Source: Herbinix sp.
GTDB lineage: Bacteria > Bacillota > Clostridia > Lachnospirales > Lachnospiraceae
Assembly (NCBI GenBank): GCA_029256105.1
Contig: JAQSYO010000024.1
Coordinates: 1 to 64,000, forward strand
DNA: 64,000 nt
Direction of reading: 5' to 3'
Part shown: one piece after another, positions 1 to 8,746 of the stretch
How positions within the stretch are numbered: position 1 is the first letter of the stretch
Layout of the letters: every line of letters begins with the position of its first letter
Notes under the pieces: model-generated
Seen by the model: only the letters and a program-made list of their open reading frames with translations
Told to the model about the DNA's origin: nothing
Database searches by the model: none
Program-made: the position numbers and the translations under genes

Positions 1-25
1 CAAATTATGCTCCGGAGGATAGAAA

Positions 26-463
26 ATGGCAAAGACAAAAATAGTCGTTATCCAATTAAAAGAAATCATATATACAGTGATTTTTGCAGCATTAGGTATT
101 CTGCTGATCTTACTTCTCATATTTATGTTTAAGCCTGATAAGAATGATGAAGCAGCATCCGCAGGTACCGATCTGTACACTGCAGGCGTATGGAATTCCT
201 CCATTGCTTTAAATGATATGGCAATCAATTTGGAGGTAGTAGTAGATAAAAATCACATTAATTCTGTGAAAATCAAAAACATTGATGAAGCTATTACTAC
301 GATGTATCCTCTGGTTGAGCCATCTTTAGAAGCTATTGCGTCGCAATTATACGATGACGTACCCATCGATCAGGTGGAAATCATGGAGGATAGCAAATAT
401 ACTCAGCAGCTTCTGATAGAAGCCATCAAAGTTGCTCTAGAGAAAGCACAAGTAACCGAATAA
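26..463 (+). CDS. Membrane-anchored FMN-bind-like protein
   Basis: A 145-aa protein with a short basic N-terminus and one membrane span at about residues 15-37, followed by an extracytoplasmic domain. The order YTAGVW..., a beta-rich VEVVVDKNHINSVKI stretch and a C-terminal helix (LLIEAIKVALEKA) resembles the FMN-binding domain of RnfG/NqrC-type proteins. The SGAT-type flavinylation motif that normally precedes that last helix is absent, so covalent flavin binding is doubtful. A GGAGGA ribosome site lies 8 bases before the ATG. It is convergent with the DegV gene, and the upstream context is outside the window. The membrane anchor is clear; the fold assignment is inference. Confidence 0.75.
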   Translation: MAKTKIVVIQLKEIIYTVIFAALGILLILLLIFMFKPDKNDEAASAGTDLYTAGVWNSSIALNDMAINLEVVVDKNHINSVKIKNIDEAITTMYPLVEPSLEAIASQLYDDVPIDQVEIMEDSKYTQQLLIEAIKVALEKAQVTE

Positions 464-566
464 AAGTTCCTACATAGTGCATATTCCTGCACCATTCAAA
501 TTATTATTGATACTTGCATATGAAAATTTTGTGCGTATCACATTATGAAACAATGCGTAATTGGAT

Positions 567-612
567 GCTGTAAAGCTTACTACCTCCGTAAAAAGCTTTA
601 CAGCATTCTTTA
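567..612. terminator. Hairpin between convergent genes
   Basis: A 12-bp stem (GCTGTAAAGCTT at 567-578 with AAGCTTTACAGC at 593-604) followed by a short T-rich tail. It lies between the converging genes at 26-463 and 668-1552 and could serve both directions. Confidence 0.6.
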
Positions 613-667
613 TACTGTAATTATCTAGCATGAAAAACACAAACCTCTATATAATATTCTATTTCCT

Positions 668-1552
668 TTAATTCAGGAAATACTTCTCATAAGGCGAGGT
701 TTCGTTCAAAAAGATAATACCAATTATTCCGGGTCCCGTATGTGCACCGATAGCACATCCAACAAAGTTCTCTAAGTAATATCGACAACCATAGGTTTGG
801 CTTAGTTGCTCCTTTATGAATTCCATGGTCTGCGCATCATCCCCATGGACTATTCCAATTCTTTGATTCGTAAGGCTGGCACCCAACTCACCAACAATTT
901 CAATTAATCTCTTTAAGGATTTTTGTCTTCCCCTTACTTTCTCAATTGCACCAAGTGCCCCATCATCATTTACTTGCATAATTGGCTTAATATCCAATAA
1001 TCCTCCCGCAATTGCTGAGGTTCTGCTAAGACGCCCACCTTTTAAAAGGTATTCCAAGGTATTTACCGTAAATACATGTTCCATATGATCACAGTGCCAA
1101 TGGATACCATCAATAATTTCCTGCTTGGATGCTCCCTTCTTCTGCATTAAAAGCGCATAAAAAGTTACTAGTCCAAAACCGATGGAAGCACATTTGGAAT
1201 CAATAATTGTCAAATTAAATTGAGGGTATTGCTCCAGAAGTTCTGTCTTTGCAATATTCGCCGCATTGTATGTACCTGCAATTCCAGTGGAAAAGCAGAT
1301 ATAGATTACCTCATCGCCCTCTTTCGCATAAGGTAAGAAATTATCGTAAAACATCTGAGAATTAATATGGTAGGTCTTTATATCCTTACCACTACGAAGA
1401 ATATCATAAAATTCCTCGGGCATAATTGTTTTACCATCAAAGTAGTCTTTCTCATCAATGACCACCGGCGTCGGGATTACATGTAAATTATAATCATCAA
1501 TCACCCACTTCGGTGTATCGGAAGCCGAATCTGTAATAATCTTTAGTGCCAT
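668..1552 (-). CDS. DegV family fatty-acid-binding protein
   Basis: A 294-aa protein with the DegV signature: N-terminal IITDSASDTP and C-terminal AIGAHTGPGIIGIIF, the segments that cradle the fatty-acid carboxylate in known DegV/FakB structures. Length is typical (280-300 aa). FakB proteins present exogenous fatty acids to the FakA kinase for phosphorylation, but many clostridial genomes hold several DegV paralogues without fixed partners, and no fakA is nearby. A GGGGG ribosome site lies about 8 bases before the ATG. It lies 41 bp downstream of nadE and could be cotranscribed with it. Confidence 0.88.
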   Translation of the reverse strand: MALKIITDSASDTPKWVIDDYNLHVIPTPVVIDEKDYFDGKTIMPEEFYDILRSGKDIKTYHINSQMFYDNFLPYAKEGDEVIYICFSTGIAGTYNAANIAKTELLEQYPQFNLTIIDSKCASIGFGLVTFYALLMQKKGASKQEIIDGIHWHCDHMEHVFTVNTLEYLLKGGRLSRTSAIAGGLLDIKPIMQVNDDGALGAIEKVRGRQKSLKRLIEIVGELGASLTNQRIGIVHGDDAQTMEFIKEQLSQTYGCRYYLENFVGCAIGAHTGPGIIGIIFLNETSPYEKYFLN

Positions 1553-1593
1553 CTTATATCCCCCAATTCTTACATTTTATAATTCGGTATTTT

Positions 1594-3519
1594 TTATAAC
1601 TTATCCAGTACTCTCATCCAAAGTGCTGCAGAAGCATCACTTGGCATTCTTAAATCGCCCCTCGGTGATACAGATACACTACCCACCTTCGGACCATCCG
1701 GTAAACAGGACCGTTTAAATTGCTGTGAAAAAAATCTCTGGTAGAAAACCTTTAGCCACTTTAATATTATTTTGTCGTTATAGCTTGGTGTAAATGCAAT
1801 TTTAGCCAGTCTGTATATCTTGTCCGGTTCAAACCCAAATCTCAAAACATAATAAAGGAAGAAATCATGAAGTTCATAAGGCCCAACGATATCTTCCGTC
1901 TTCTGTGAGATTTCTCCATCCTTTGGAGGTAGAAGTTCAGGACTGACTGGTGTATCAAGGATGTCTGTTAAGACCACGCTAAGTCTGGAATCCTTTGCTG
2001 AATCCGCAAAATAAGAAACTAAATATCTTACTAAGGTTTTTGGAACAGAAGCGTTCACTCCATACATTGACATATGATCTCCATTATAAGTTGCCCAACC
2101 TAGTGCCAGCTCCGACATATCTCCGGTTCCGACTACGAAACCATTATACTTGCTAGCTATGTCCATAAGTACCTGCGTGCGTTCTCTTGCCTGACTGTTC
2201 TCATACGTAAGGTCCTGTTGATTTATGTCGTGTTCGATATCTTTAAAATGTAATTCGACCGCATCCTTAATCGGTACTTCCTTCAGAGTTACCCCAAGGC
2301 AGTCTGCTAAAGCAATTGCATTCCGATATGTTCTGTCCGTTGTTCCAAAGCAAGGCATTGTAACTGCGATAATCCCCTTCTTATCTAGTCCCAGCATCTC
2401 AAACGCTTTGTACGTTACCAATAACGCCAAAGTGGAATCGAGTCCTCCTGATATTCCAAGAACCGCACATTTGCTGCCAATATGCGCAAGTCTAGTCTTT
2501 AAACCCATCGCCTGAATATTAATAATATCCTTGCAACGTTTGTCCCTTTCTGTTTTGTTTGAAGGAACAAAGGGTGCCGGATCGATGTATCTTGATAACT
2601 CAATTTGAGGAAGCTCATACTCCCCCTCCTGAAAAGCAAAAGGAATCACTTGGTAGGGCTGGTAATTTTGTCCTAAATAAGTATGCATTCTTCTACGCTC
2701 GCTTTTTAATTTACCAAGGTCAACCTCCGAGGATATTATACCATTTTCGAAGGTTTCCGTTTCAATTAGAAGAATACCGTTCTCAGCAATCAAATTATGA
2801 CCGGCAAATACAACATCGGTTGTGGATTCACCCTCTCCCGCATCCGCATAGAGATACCCACAAACCAATCTTGCGGATTGGCTTTTCACCAATTCCCTAC
2901 GAAATACATCCTTCCCTGTCAATTCATCACTTGCCGAAAGATTTACAATAATAGAGGCTCCTGCAATACAATGTTCGATGCTTGGAGATTGAGGAATCCA
3001 AAGATCCTCACATATTTCAACACCCAGAATAAATTCAGGTAGGTTACTGCATTGAAATAAAATTCGTGAGCCAAAATAAATCTCATCTCCCATAAAATTT
3101 ATCGAAATTGGGTCAAGGATACCCGAGGTAAAATGTCTGGCTTCATAGAACTCCGTATAGTTCGGGATACTCATCTTCGGAACGAGTCCAAGAACTTTCC
3201 CACCTTGAAGGACCGCTGCCGTATTATAAAGCTTTCCCTTCACAATGTATGGAAATCCTACTACGACGACTAATTCCTTGCCCTTCGTAAACTCCGCTAA
3301 CTCTTTCACACTTTCCATAGCACCACGAAGCAAGGTGTCTTGAAGAAATAAATCTCCACAGGTGTAACCTGTGATAGAGAGTTCGGGAAATACAATTAGT
3401 TTAATCGCTTTCTTACATGCTATATCAATTAATTCCTTAATTTTTTCAGTATTATATCTACAATCTGCTACTTTGATAACCGGAGTCGCTGCGGCAACTC
3501 GTAAAAATCCATGTTTCAT
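1594..3519 (-). CDS. nadE: Glutamine-dependent NAD+ synthetase
   Basis: A 641-aa two-domain enzyme that makes NAD+ from deamido-NAD+ with ATP and glutamine. The N-terminal nitrilase-type glutaminase carries the Glu-Lys-Cys triad: E46 in FPELS, K115 in PKMS, C170 in GVEICEDLW. The C-terminal synthetase has the adenylation P-loop SGGLDS at 357-362 and TGDMSELALGW further on. Ammonia is channelled between the two sites. Length matches the long bacterial/eukaryotic-type form. A TAGGAGG ribosome site precedes the ATG by 6-7 bases. The upstream neighbour is the 6S RNA gene, on the same strand. Confidence 0.95.
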   Translation of the reverse strand: MKHGFLRVAAATPVIKVADCRYNTEKIKELIDIACKKAIKLIVFPELSITGYTCGDLFLQDTLLRGAMESVKELAEFTKGKELVVVVGFPYIVKGKLYNTAAVLQGGKVLGLVPKMSIPNYTEFYEARHFTSGILDPISINFMGDEIYFGSRILFQCSNLPEFILGVEICEDLWIPQSPSIEHCIAGASIIVNLSASDELTGKDVFRRELVKSQSARLVCGYLYADAGEGESTTDVVFAGHNLIAENGILLIETETFENGIISSEVDLGKLKSERRRMHTYLGQNYQPYQVIPFAFQEGEYELPQIELSRYIDPAPFVPSNKTERDKRCKDIINIQAMGLKTRLAHIGSKCAVLGISGGLDSTLALLVTYKAFEMLGLDKKGIIAVTMPCFGTTDRTYRNAIALADCLGVTLKEVPIKDAVELHFKDIEHDINQQDLTYENSQARERTQVLMDIASKYNGFVVGTGDMSELALGWATYNGDHMSMYGVNASVPKTLVRYLVSYFADSAKDSRLSVVLTDILDTPVSPELLPPKDGEISQKTEDIVGPYELHDFFLYYVLRFGFEPDKIYRLAKIAFTPSYNDKIILKWLKVFYQRFFSQQFKRSCLPDGPKVGSVSVSPRGDLRMPSDASAALWMRVLDKL

Positions 3520-3748
3520 TATTTGCCTCCTACGTTATATTATAATTCGCATCCACTACGTTTTGATCCTTTGTGGTGCTTTTACTCGAATGAAAAGTAG
3601 GTCCGATGCTAATAGAATTCATTCTTTCTATAGAAATAATACCTTCCGGATTATTTTCTTTGTTTAAATTATAGATATCCCGTCACGAAAAGACAAGGAA
3701 AATATTTTCTATTAGTGGAGGCAACAATCTAGTTTACATATATGTATT

Positions 3749-3967
3749 AAAAAAAGCGGCCAAGGGCCGCCTTTATCCTTCGTGTATATACCCAAAATGC
3801 CGTTTCTTGTATTTTGACTCCTAGCTAAGCTAGGTGGGTAACCGCACATAAGCTTCTGCCTTCCACTACAAACGATGGCTTGACATCTACTTAAGAATGT
3901 AGGAATCCCGTATTTCATCATGTAGGTTCAAAATAACAAGAGTATCGAACATCTCAGGAATTTCTAT
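3749..3967 (-). ncRNA. ssrS: 6S RNA
   Basis: On the minus strand this is a roughly 200-nt RNA that folds as one long irregular rod. The 5' segment TTCG-ATACTC (near 3940-3950) pairs with GGGTAT...CGAA near the 3' end, and a large central region is left unpaired, the open-promoter mimic expected of 6S RNA. It contains TTTTGAACCTACAT and GTGCGGTTACCCACC, segments I recall from clostridial 6S RNAs. It ends in a strong terminator (GCGGCC-CTT-GGCCGC plus a T run, 3749-3772). A consensus sigma-A promoter lies immediately upstream. 6S RNA binds sigma-A RNA polymerase and damps transcription in stationary phase. A 69-codon open frame across it has no ribosome site and is dismissed. Confidence 0.85.
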
Positions 3968-3973
3968 AATGTT

Positions 3974-4002
3974 ATTATAATCTATTATCCACTATTTTTC
4001 AA
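3974..4002 (-). promoter_or_regulatory. Sigma-A promoter of 6S RNA
   Basis: Minus strand -35 TTGAAA (3997-4002), 17-bp spacer, -10 TATAAT (3974-3979). This places the start near 3967, just ahead of the 6S closing stem. Confidence 0.8.
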
Positions 4003-4045
4003 GTTTTTTATCTTTTTTTTGCTTGGTAAATATAAGACAAATTGG

Positions 4046-5527
4046 CTAGAAATCCATTTCAACAAACGGAAAAGTAAAAACAAATTCAGAACCTACCCCT
4101 GGGGTTGAATTAACTTCAATGGTTCCCTCATGCTTGATTGCAATTTGCTTTGCGATGGCAAGTCCAAGTCCTGTACCGCTCGCATTTTGACGTAGGTTAG
4201 ATTTATAAAACTTTTCAAAAATACAAGCCATATCGGAAGGTTCAATTCCGACTCCTTCATCTTGAATGGATACTTTTATTTTGTCCGACTTCGTCAAATT
4301 TATGTGTACTGTTTTATTTTCTTCCGAAAACTTTATGGCATTATCCAAGATAACCATAAACATCTGCCTGAGACGGTCATAATCACCTAAAATCATTATG
4401 ATTGGATCGTCCTTAATTATCTCAATGGTAATATTTTTCTTGTCTGCAATTGTTCCTGCACTACGAATAATATCTTCTAATACCTGCACTAAATTGACCG
4501 GTTCTTTTTCAATTGCAAAATCTGGATTCTGCATTTTGGAAAGTATCAGCAAATCACCTACCAATCGTTCCATTGTTTTACACTCAGACAACATACGGTC
4601 ATAATATTGTACCAACTTTTCCTCATCTGTAACCACGCCATCCACTAAAGTTTCTGTATAAGCTCTTATTACAGTAATTGGAGTTCTTAGCTCATGCGAT
4701 ACATTAGAGAAGAAATCTAATCTCATTTGTTCCAAGTTTTTACGTTGAATATCATTTTCTAATAATTTTTCCGATAAGATGTCCACCGTCTTCGCAAGAT
4801 CACCGATTTCATCGTCTCTGTTTATTCCGGTTTTACTATGGTAATTGCCAGAAGCTAACGCTAAGGCTGTAACACGCATTCTGGAGATTGGCATTGACAA
4901 TTCCGTAGCAAAGATAATGATAATGACAAAGGAAATCGCCAGTGCTACTGCACTACTTAATACAATGAGATATAAGCTATTTGCAACAATTTCCGGCTGC
5001 TCTTCCACTAATTGTACTACCAGAACAGCTCCAACAACTTCATGATCAATACCATAAACCGGGTACCCGACTGTAATCGTGGGCATTCCATAAATATCGT
5101 TGTAGCCTTCTTGCTGTGCTGGTTTCTCTTTGAACGCTTTTTTTGCTGTATCTGCATATTGTGCCGTTTCCTCTGAAGCGGCAAATTCTTCATAGGTGCC
5201 TCCGGTTTCCATAATCGCTGGCATCGGAGACTTAGCGTCCGGATTGGATACAATCCAAATATCCCAATTGTTAACATCTGCTAAGGTGTTGATATATTCT
5301 AAATAATTTTCAGCTTTTCCACTTCTGATAAATTCAGTTGTTCCTTGACTTACAATATATGCTCGTGACTCTAATTGTTCTTTATTATTATCAATTGTCA
5401 TCTCTGAATACAGCTTCATAAAAATTAGACATATTAAAACTGCAGTCACTAGTAGCATCACTGCATAATTGAGATAAAGCTTAAAAAACAGTCGGTTATA
5501 AATTCGAACCTTATTATCTTTTGACAT
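4046..5527 (-). CDS. Sensor histidine kinase (HAMP-HisKA-HATPase)
   Basis: A 493-aa membrane kinase. Span 1 is at about 17-38, an extracytoplasmic sensor loop runs to about 183, span 2 is at 184-207, HAMP follows to about 258, then HisKA with the phosphorylatable H278 in SNVSHELRTP. The ATPase domain has N396 (ILDNAIKF), a G1 box DEGVGI and a G2 box GTGLGLAI. All catalytic boxes are intact. The loop is PAS/dCache-like in size, but its ligand cannot be told. The gene starts 9 bp after the stop of its cognate OmpR-type regulator and has a GGGGATC ribosome site. The layout resembles VicK/ResE-type systems. Confidence 0.93.
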   Translation of the reverse strand: MSKDNKVRIYNRLFFKLYLNYAVMLLVTAVLICLIFMKLYSEMTIDNNKEQLESRAYIVSQGTTEFIRSGKAENYLEYINTLADVNNWDIWIVSNPDAKSPMPAIMETGGTYEEFAASEETAQYADTAKKAFKEKPAQQEGYNDIYGMPTITVGYPVYGIDHEVVGAVLVVQLVEEQPEIVANSLYLIVLSSAVALAISFVIIIIFATELSMPISRMRVTALALASGNYHSKTGINRDDEIGDLAKTVDILSEKLLENDIQRKNLEQMRLDFFSNVSHELRTPITVIRAYTETLVDGVVTDEEKLVQYYDRMLSECKTMERLVGDLLILSKMQNPDFAIEKEPVNLVQVLEDIIRSAGTIADKKNITIEIIKDDPIIMILGDYDRLRQMFMVILDNAIKFSEENKTVHINLTKSDKIKVSIQDEGVGIEPSDMACIFEKFYKSNLRQNASGTGLGLAIAKQIAIKHEGTIEVNSTPGVGSEFVFTFPFVEMDF

Positions 5528-5536
5528 AAAGATCCC

Positions 5537-6232
5537 CTATTTTTCTTCTACTTCAAATTTGTATCCCACACCCCAAATAGTTTTAATCAGCCAAGAGGGA
5601 TGTTCAATCATATCTAATTTGGAACGTAAGCGTTTGATATGGGAATCTACTGTTCTACTATCTCCAAAATAATCAAAGCCCCATAAACTGTCCAACAAAT
5701 TATCTCTCGTAAATACTTTATTTGGGTTCGATGCCAATGTCCACATCGTTTCAATTTCTTTTTTTGTTAGGGCAATTTTCGTTCCTTCTATATGTAAGGT
5801 ATATTCGTCAAGATTAATTTCCAAATTACCTACTGAAAGCATATTCTCTGCGGATGCTTCTTTTGAATCCTTTGCCATTCTTCTCATGACTGCTCTTACT
5901 CTTGCCATGACTTCCCTAGGACTAAATGGTTTTACAATATAATCATCTGCACCGATATCCAGCCCCATAATCTTATCAAAATCTTCACCTCTTGCCGTAA
6001 TCAGAATAACCGGAACATTGGATTTGCTTCTAATTTTTCTGCAAACCTCATATCCATCTTCCTTTGGCATCATTACATCCAGCAATACTACGTCAGGATT
6101 GTATTGAGAAAATAGCTTGATTGCTTCTTCTCCATCTCCCGCCACAACAGGTTCAAAGCCTTCCATTCTGGAGTAAGTAGATAAAATATCTGTAATATCA
6201 CGATTATCATCAGCGATTAATATATGCTGCAG
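5537..6232 (-). CDS. OmpR-family response regulator, probable CTG start
   Basis: A receiver plus winged-helix DNA-binding regulator, partner of the kinase downstream. The first standard ATG (6166) would give 209 aa lacking strand 1 and the acidic pocket of the receiver. The frame stays open upstream, and the extension reads QHILIADDNRDITDIL, exactly the missing receiver N-terminus with its D-D pair. The only plausible start before the upstream TAG is CTG at 6232, giving 231 aa, the usual family length. In that numbering the phospho-Asp is D52 (VVLLDVMMP) and the conserved Lys is K101 (IVKPF). The winged helix ends with IWGVGYKFE. The reading frame is certain; the start codon is inferred. Confidence 0.85.
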   Translation of the reverse strand: MQHILIADDNRDITDILSTYSRMEGFEPVVAGDGEEAIKLFSQYNPDVVLLDVMMPKEDGYEVCRKIRSKSNVPVILITARGEDFDKIMGLDIGADDYIVKPFSPREVMARVRAVMRRMAKDSKEASAENMLSVGNLEINLDEYTLHIEGTKIALTKKEIETMWTLASNPNKVFTRDNLLDSLWGFDYFGDSRTVDSHIKRLRSKLDMIEHPSWLIKTIWGVGYKFEVEEK

Positions 6233-6249
6233 TGAACACTTCTATAATT

Positions 6250-6277
6250 ATATCATGAACATTAGTGATCATGATAT
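6250..6277. promoter_or_regulatory. Inverted repeat upstream of regulator gene
   Basis: A perfect 9-bp dyad, ATATCATGA (6250-6258) and TCATGATAT (6269-6277), separated by 10 bp. It lies 18 bp upstream of the regulator's deduced start, within its leader. It could be an operator for autoregulation; no binding protein can be named from sequence alone. Confidence 0.4.
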
Positions 6278-6327
6278 TTTGCTCCGATCACATACCACAA
6301 GTAACTTGCATATGCTCACTTCGCTTT

Positions 6328-6357
6328 ATTATATAATAGAAGTAATGGTGAAAACAA
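6328..6357 (-). promoter_or_regulatory. Candidate promoter of two-component operon
   Basis: Minus strand -35 TTGTTT (6352-6357), 18-bp spacer, -10 TATAAT (6328-6333). The predicted start near 6321 gives a leader of about 90 nt that contains the dyad at 6250-6277. Confidence 0.45.
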
Positions 6358-6635
6358 GTAGAAAAACTTATCAATTATGAAAACGACAAAATAATTTTAA
6401 AATCTTTACTATCAAATTATTCCGAACATAAATTCGACAAGATGCTACACATCGCTAAAACACGTGGTTCTACTCATTTTCCATAGATATTTCAGGAAAT
6501 TCTAATGGAATATATTAAGTATTTATTATATAAATTTTTACATTATGACACTTTTCTGACAAAAACAAATGATATGATGTTGAAAGAATAAATAGGATGT
6601 GACATAAGGAATTTCCAGAATTCGGAGGAATAGCC
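6358..6635. other. Intergenic region between divergent genes
   Basis: AT-rich spacer between the divergent regulator and BIG2 genes. Apart from a GGAGGA ribosome site directly before 6636, I see no gene, repeat or clear promoter for the plus-strand gene here. Confidence 0.5.
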
Positions 6636-7541
6636 ATGTTTAAGAAGTTATTATGTAAATGCTTTATCACGCTTGGCTTACTTCTTTTCTTTACTTTGCT
6701 TATACCGTTAACTTCATACAATGTAGCGACAGCAGAAGCAGCTATTATTGACAAAGAAAAGAATGAAGACTATCGATTAAATTTAAAAAGCATTACATTG
6801 GTAAAAGGCAAATCATTTACTTTAAAGGTTTATAATTTAAGTGAGAATGCGAAAATAAGTTTTAAATCCGACGATGCGGAAATTGCTTCTGTTAGTGATG
6901 ATGGTATTGTTACTGCTAATAAAGTAGGGACTACCAATATCACAGTAACCATTAAAGACACTAGCTTAGTCTGCGAAGTTATCGTTGGCCCACCGGCCTT
7001 CAGCATTAAATTAACAAGATCTAGAATTGTCTTAGGTTTAAATAATTCTGACACCTTAAAAGTTATTTTAAAGCCGAGTAATAGTGCAGAAGATGCAAGA
7101 TTCTCCAGTTATGCCCCCACTATCGTATCTGTTAGTACCGGTGGCCGCGCTACAGCAAAGGAATTGGGTATGACTTATTTATTTGCTGAAATAGACGCTA
7201 CCAATAACGATGGTACACGTAAATTTGCTGTTTGTTCCGTAATCGTAGTCAATACGGATGATGTTTCTTTGCTAGAAACTTATTTTAGCGAGCATCCTGA
7301 ACTTGATTCCATATCGGAAGCAGATTTGATTAAGGCACTGGATGATTTCTTTAACGGAAAATCTGACGGAACGGCGGCTTCAGCAAAAATTGTTGAAGTT
7401 AGCAAGTCTACTATGGTGAATAATTTGAACCGCTATTTGGAGGACAAATTTGATCTCACCGGACGCCGTACCGAAGCTGCAGCTCTTTTAAAAGCAGCAT
7501 CGAATAAAGTAGAAGTAATTTCTGAAAATGCGACAAAATAA
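6636..7541 (+). CDS. Secreted BIG2-domain (Ig-like) protein
   Basis: A 301-aa exported protein. Residues 1-34 form a signal peptide or anchor (basic MFKK, long hydrophobic core, then TAEA). Residues about 46-118 are a BIG2 bacterial Ig-like domain (SITLVKGKSFTL... ASVSDDGIVTANKVGTTNIT). A second, weaker Ig-like segment follows to about 205. The C-terminal 90 residues are helical and polar, with no sortase motif. Such domains mediate cell-surface adhesion or matrix contacts. The GGAGGA ribosome site fits the ATG. The gene is divergent from the two-component system and is followed by its own terminator. Confidence 0.85.
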   Translation: MFKKLLCKCFITLGLLLFFTLLIPLTSYNVATAEAAIIDKEKNEDYRLNLKSITLVKGKSFTLKVYNLSENAKISFKSDDAEIASVSDDGIVTANKVGTTNITVTIKDTSLVCEVIVGPPAFSIKLTRSRIVLGLNNSDTLKVILKPSNSAEDARFSSYAPTIVSVSTGGRATAKELGMTYLFAEIDATNNDGTRKFAVCSVIVVNTDDVSLLETYFSEHPELDSISEADLIKALDDFFNGKSDGTAASAKIVEVSKSTMVNNLNRYLEDKFDLTGRRTEAAALLKAASNKVEVISENATK

Positions 7542-7560
7542 CATAATATTGCTGCTAAGT

Positions 7561-7588
7561 AAACACGCATTTCGGTGCGTGTTTTTTT
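7561..7588 (+). terminator. Rho-independent terminator
   Basis: ACACGCA and TGCGTGT stem with a TTTCGG-type loop and a run of eight T, 20 bp after the BIG2 gene. Confidence 0.9.
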
Positions 7589-7716
7589 TATGCACCTTTT
7601 GCATCTTAACATCATTTTATAGGATAGTCCATCAAGATTATTAAATTTGATATTTTATCTATTGTCAGTTATGTAATATAATAACATTATAATAAGTGGA
7701 AAGGTAGGTTTTATAT

Positions 7717-8085
7717 ATGAATTTTAAATTCGCACACAATAATTATAATGTATATGATTTAGATAAATCCATACGGTTTTATGAGGAAGCGCTAGGATTA
7801 AAAGAAATCAAACGTAATACCCCTGCTTCTGGAGAGTTTATCATTGTATATCTTGGAGATGGCTCCTCCAATCATTTGTTAGAGCTTACTTGGTTAAGGG
7901 ATTGGGAGCGTCCGTATAATCTCGGTGATAACGAAATTCACTTGGCTTTTGTAACGGATGATTATGAGGCAGCTTACAAAAAGCACAAGGAAATGAATTG
8001 CATCTGCTACGAAAATCCTGGGATGGGGATTTACTTTATCAGTGATCCGGATGGGTTTTGGATGGAGATTGTACCAGCTAGGTAA
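7717..8085 (+). CDS. Glyoxalase I-fold protein (VOC family)
   Basis: A 122-aa vicinal-oxygen-chelate protein with both beta-alpha-beta-beta-beta repeats. Candidate metal ligands are H7 (KFAHNNYNV), E in LLELTWL, H in EIHLAFV and E in FWMEIVPA, the positions used by lactoylglutathione lyase. Length is close to bacterial GloA (about 125-135 aa). Clostridia lack abundant glutathione, so the physiological thiol or substrate is uncertain. An AAAGGTAGG ribosome site precedes the ATG. The gene stands alone, with a 295-bp foldback starting 23 bp after its stop. Confidence 0.85.
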   Translation: MNFKFAHNNYNVYDLDKSIRFYEEALGLKEIKRNTPASGEFIIVYLGDGSSNHLLELTWLRDWERPYNLGDNEIHLAFVTDDYEAAYKKHKEMNCICYENPGMGIYFISDPDGFWMEIVPAR

Positions 8086-8108
8086 TATAATAACTGTATC
8101 TATCGGAC

Positions 8109-8403
8109 GGTTAACACAGAAGTTGGCAGGGATCCGAACCGGGATTTTGAAACCTGTTGAACGTGCTAGCAGTTCTAAGGCTCTGTATCCACTTGAACCA
8201 GTCATAGCGTGCATAAACTCCTCAACAAAGAAATAGGACCCCTACGCTGTAGGAGTCCTATTTCTTTATTTCGTCAAACATATGCACTCGCGCGAATTAT
8301 CGCGCGTATGACTTGATCGTTCCTACAGAGCCTAAGAACAGCACGCACTTTTCAAATGGTTTCAAAATCCCGGCTCAGATCCCTGCCAACTCCTGTGTTA
8401 ACC
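8109..8403. repeat. 295-bp nested inverted-repeat (foldback) element
   Basis: The whole segment is one imperfect palindrome. The outer arms 8109-8154 and 8358-8403 match at 43 of 46 positions. The match continues inward with gaps (for example GGCTCTGTA in both arms) to a central hairpin, AAAGAAATAGGA (8227-8238) with TCCTATTTCTTT (8256-8267). The right half carries an extra small hairpin, CGCGCG-AATTAT-CGCGCG (8289-8306, read approximately). No transposase is present. It sits between the converging glyoxalase and carB genes. It could be a MITE-like relic, a bidirectional termination device or a structured RNA. Confidence 0.85.
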
Positions 8404-8666
8404 TGTTTCTTGAAATTTTATTCAGAAAGTTCAAACTATAAATTAAGCTTTCGTAATATAGTATCAAATGATTTTTTACATCTGGAAGAAGTAAAATTAC
8501 TTTATAATATATAAAGTTCATTTTAATGACGAAGGTTAAATTTATCATTTAACAATCTCTTAGGTATAATTAGTATCATTGAATCACAATGTTATATATT
8601 ATTAAAATAAGAACATCACTTGGTTTGTTCATATAATTTTTACAATAATAAAATTTAGTTAAAATT
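8404..8666. other. AT-rich intergenic stretch
   Basis: Between the foldback element and the carAB terminator I see no open frame with a ribosome site, no repeat and no recognisable RNA. Confidence 0.5.
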
Positions 8667-8746
8667 AAAAATGTCATTCCGCGTAATTATGAAATCGTCA
8701 TGAATTTATCATGATGTTTCCTTATAGGTCGGGATGACATTTTTTA
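8667..8746. terminator. Long terminator hairpin downstream of carB
   Basis: Outer stem AAAAATGTCATTCC with GGGATGACATTTTTT closes around an inner hairpin, CATGA-ATTTA-TCATG. T runs exist on both strands, so it can terminate carAB on the minus strand and also act on plus-strand transcripts. Confidence 0.75.

Noticed and set aside
3712..3921. 69-codon minus-strand open frame
   Set aside because: It lies inside the 6S RNA and its terminator, has no ribosome site and encodes no recognisable protein.
7894..8236. Small frames on both strands around the glyoxalase gene end and foldback
   Set aside because: They arise from antisense of the gene and from the palindrome arms; no ribosome sites.
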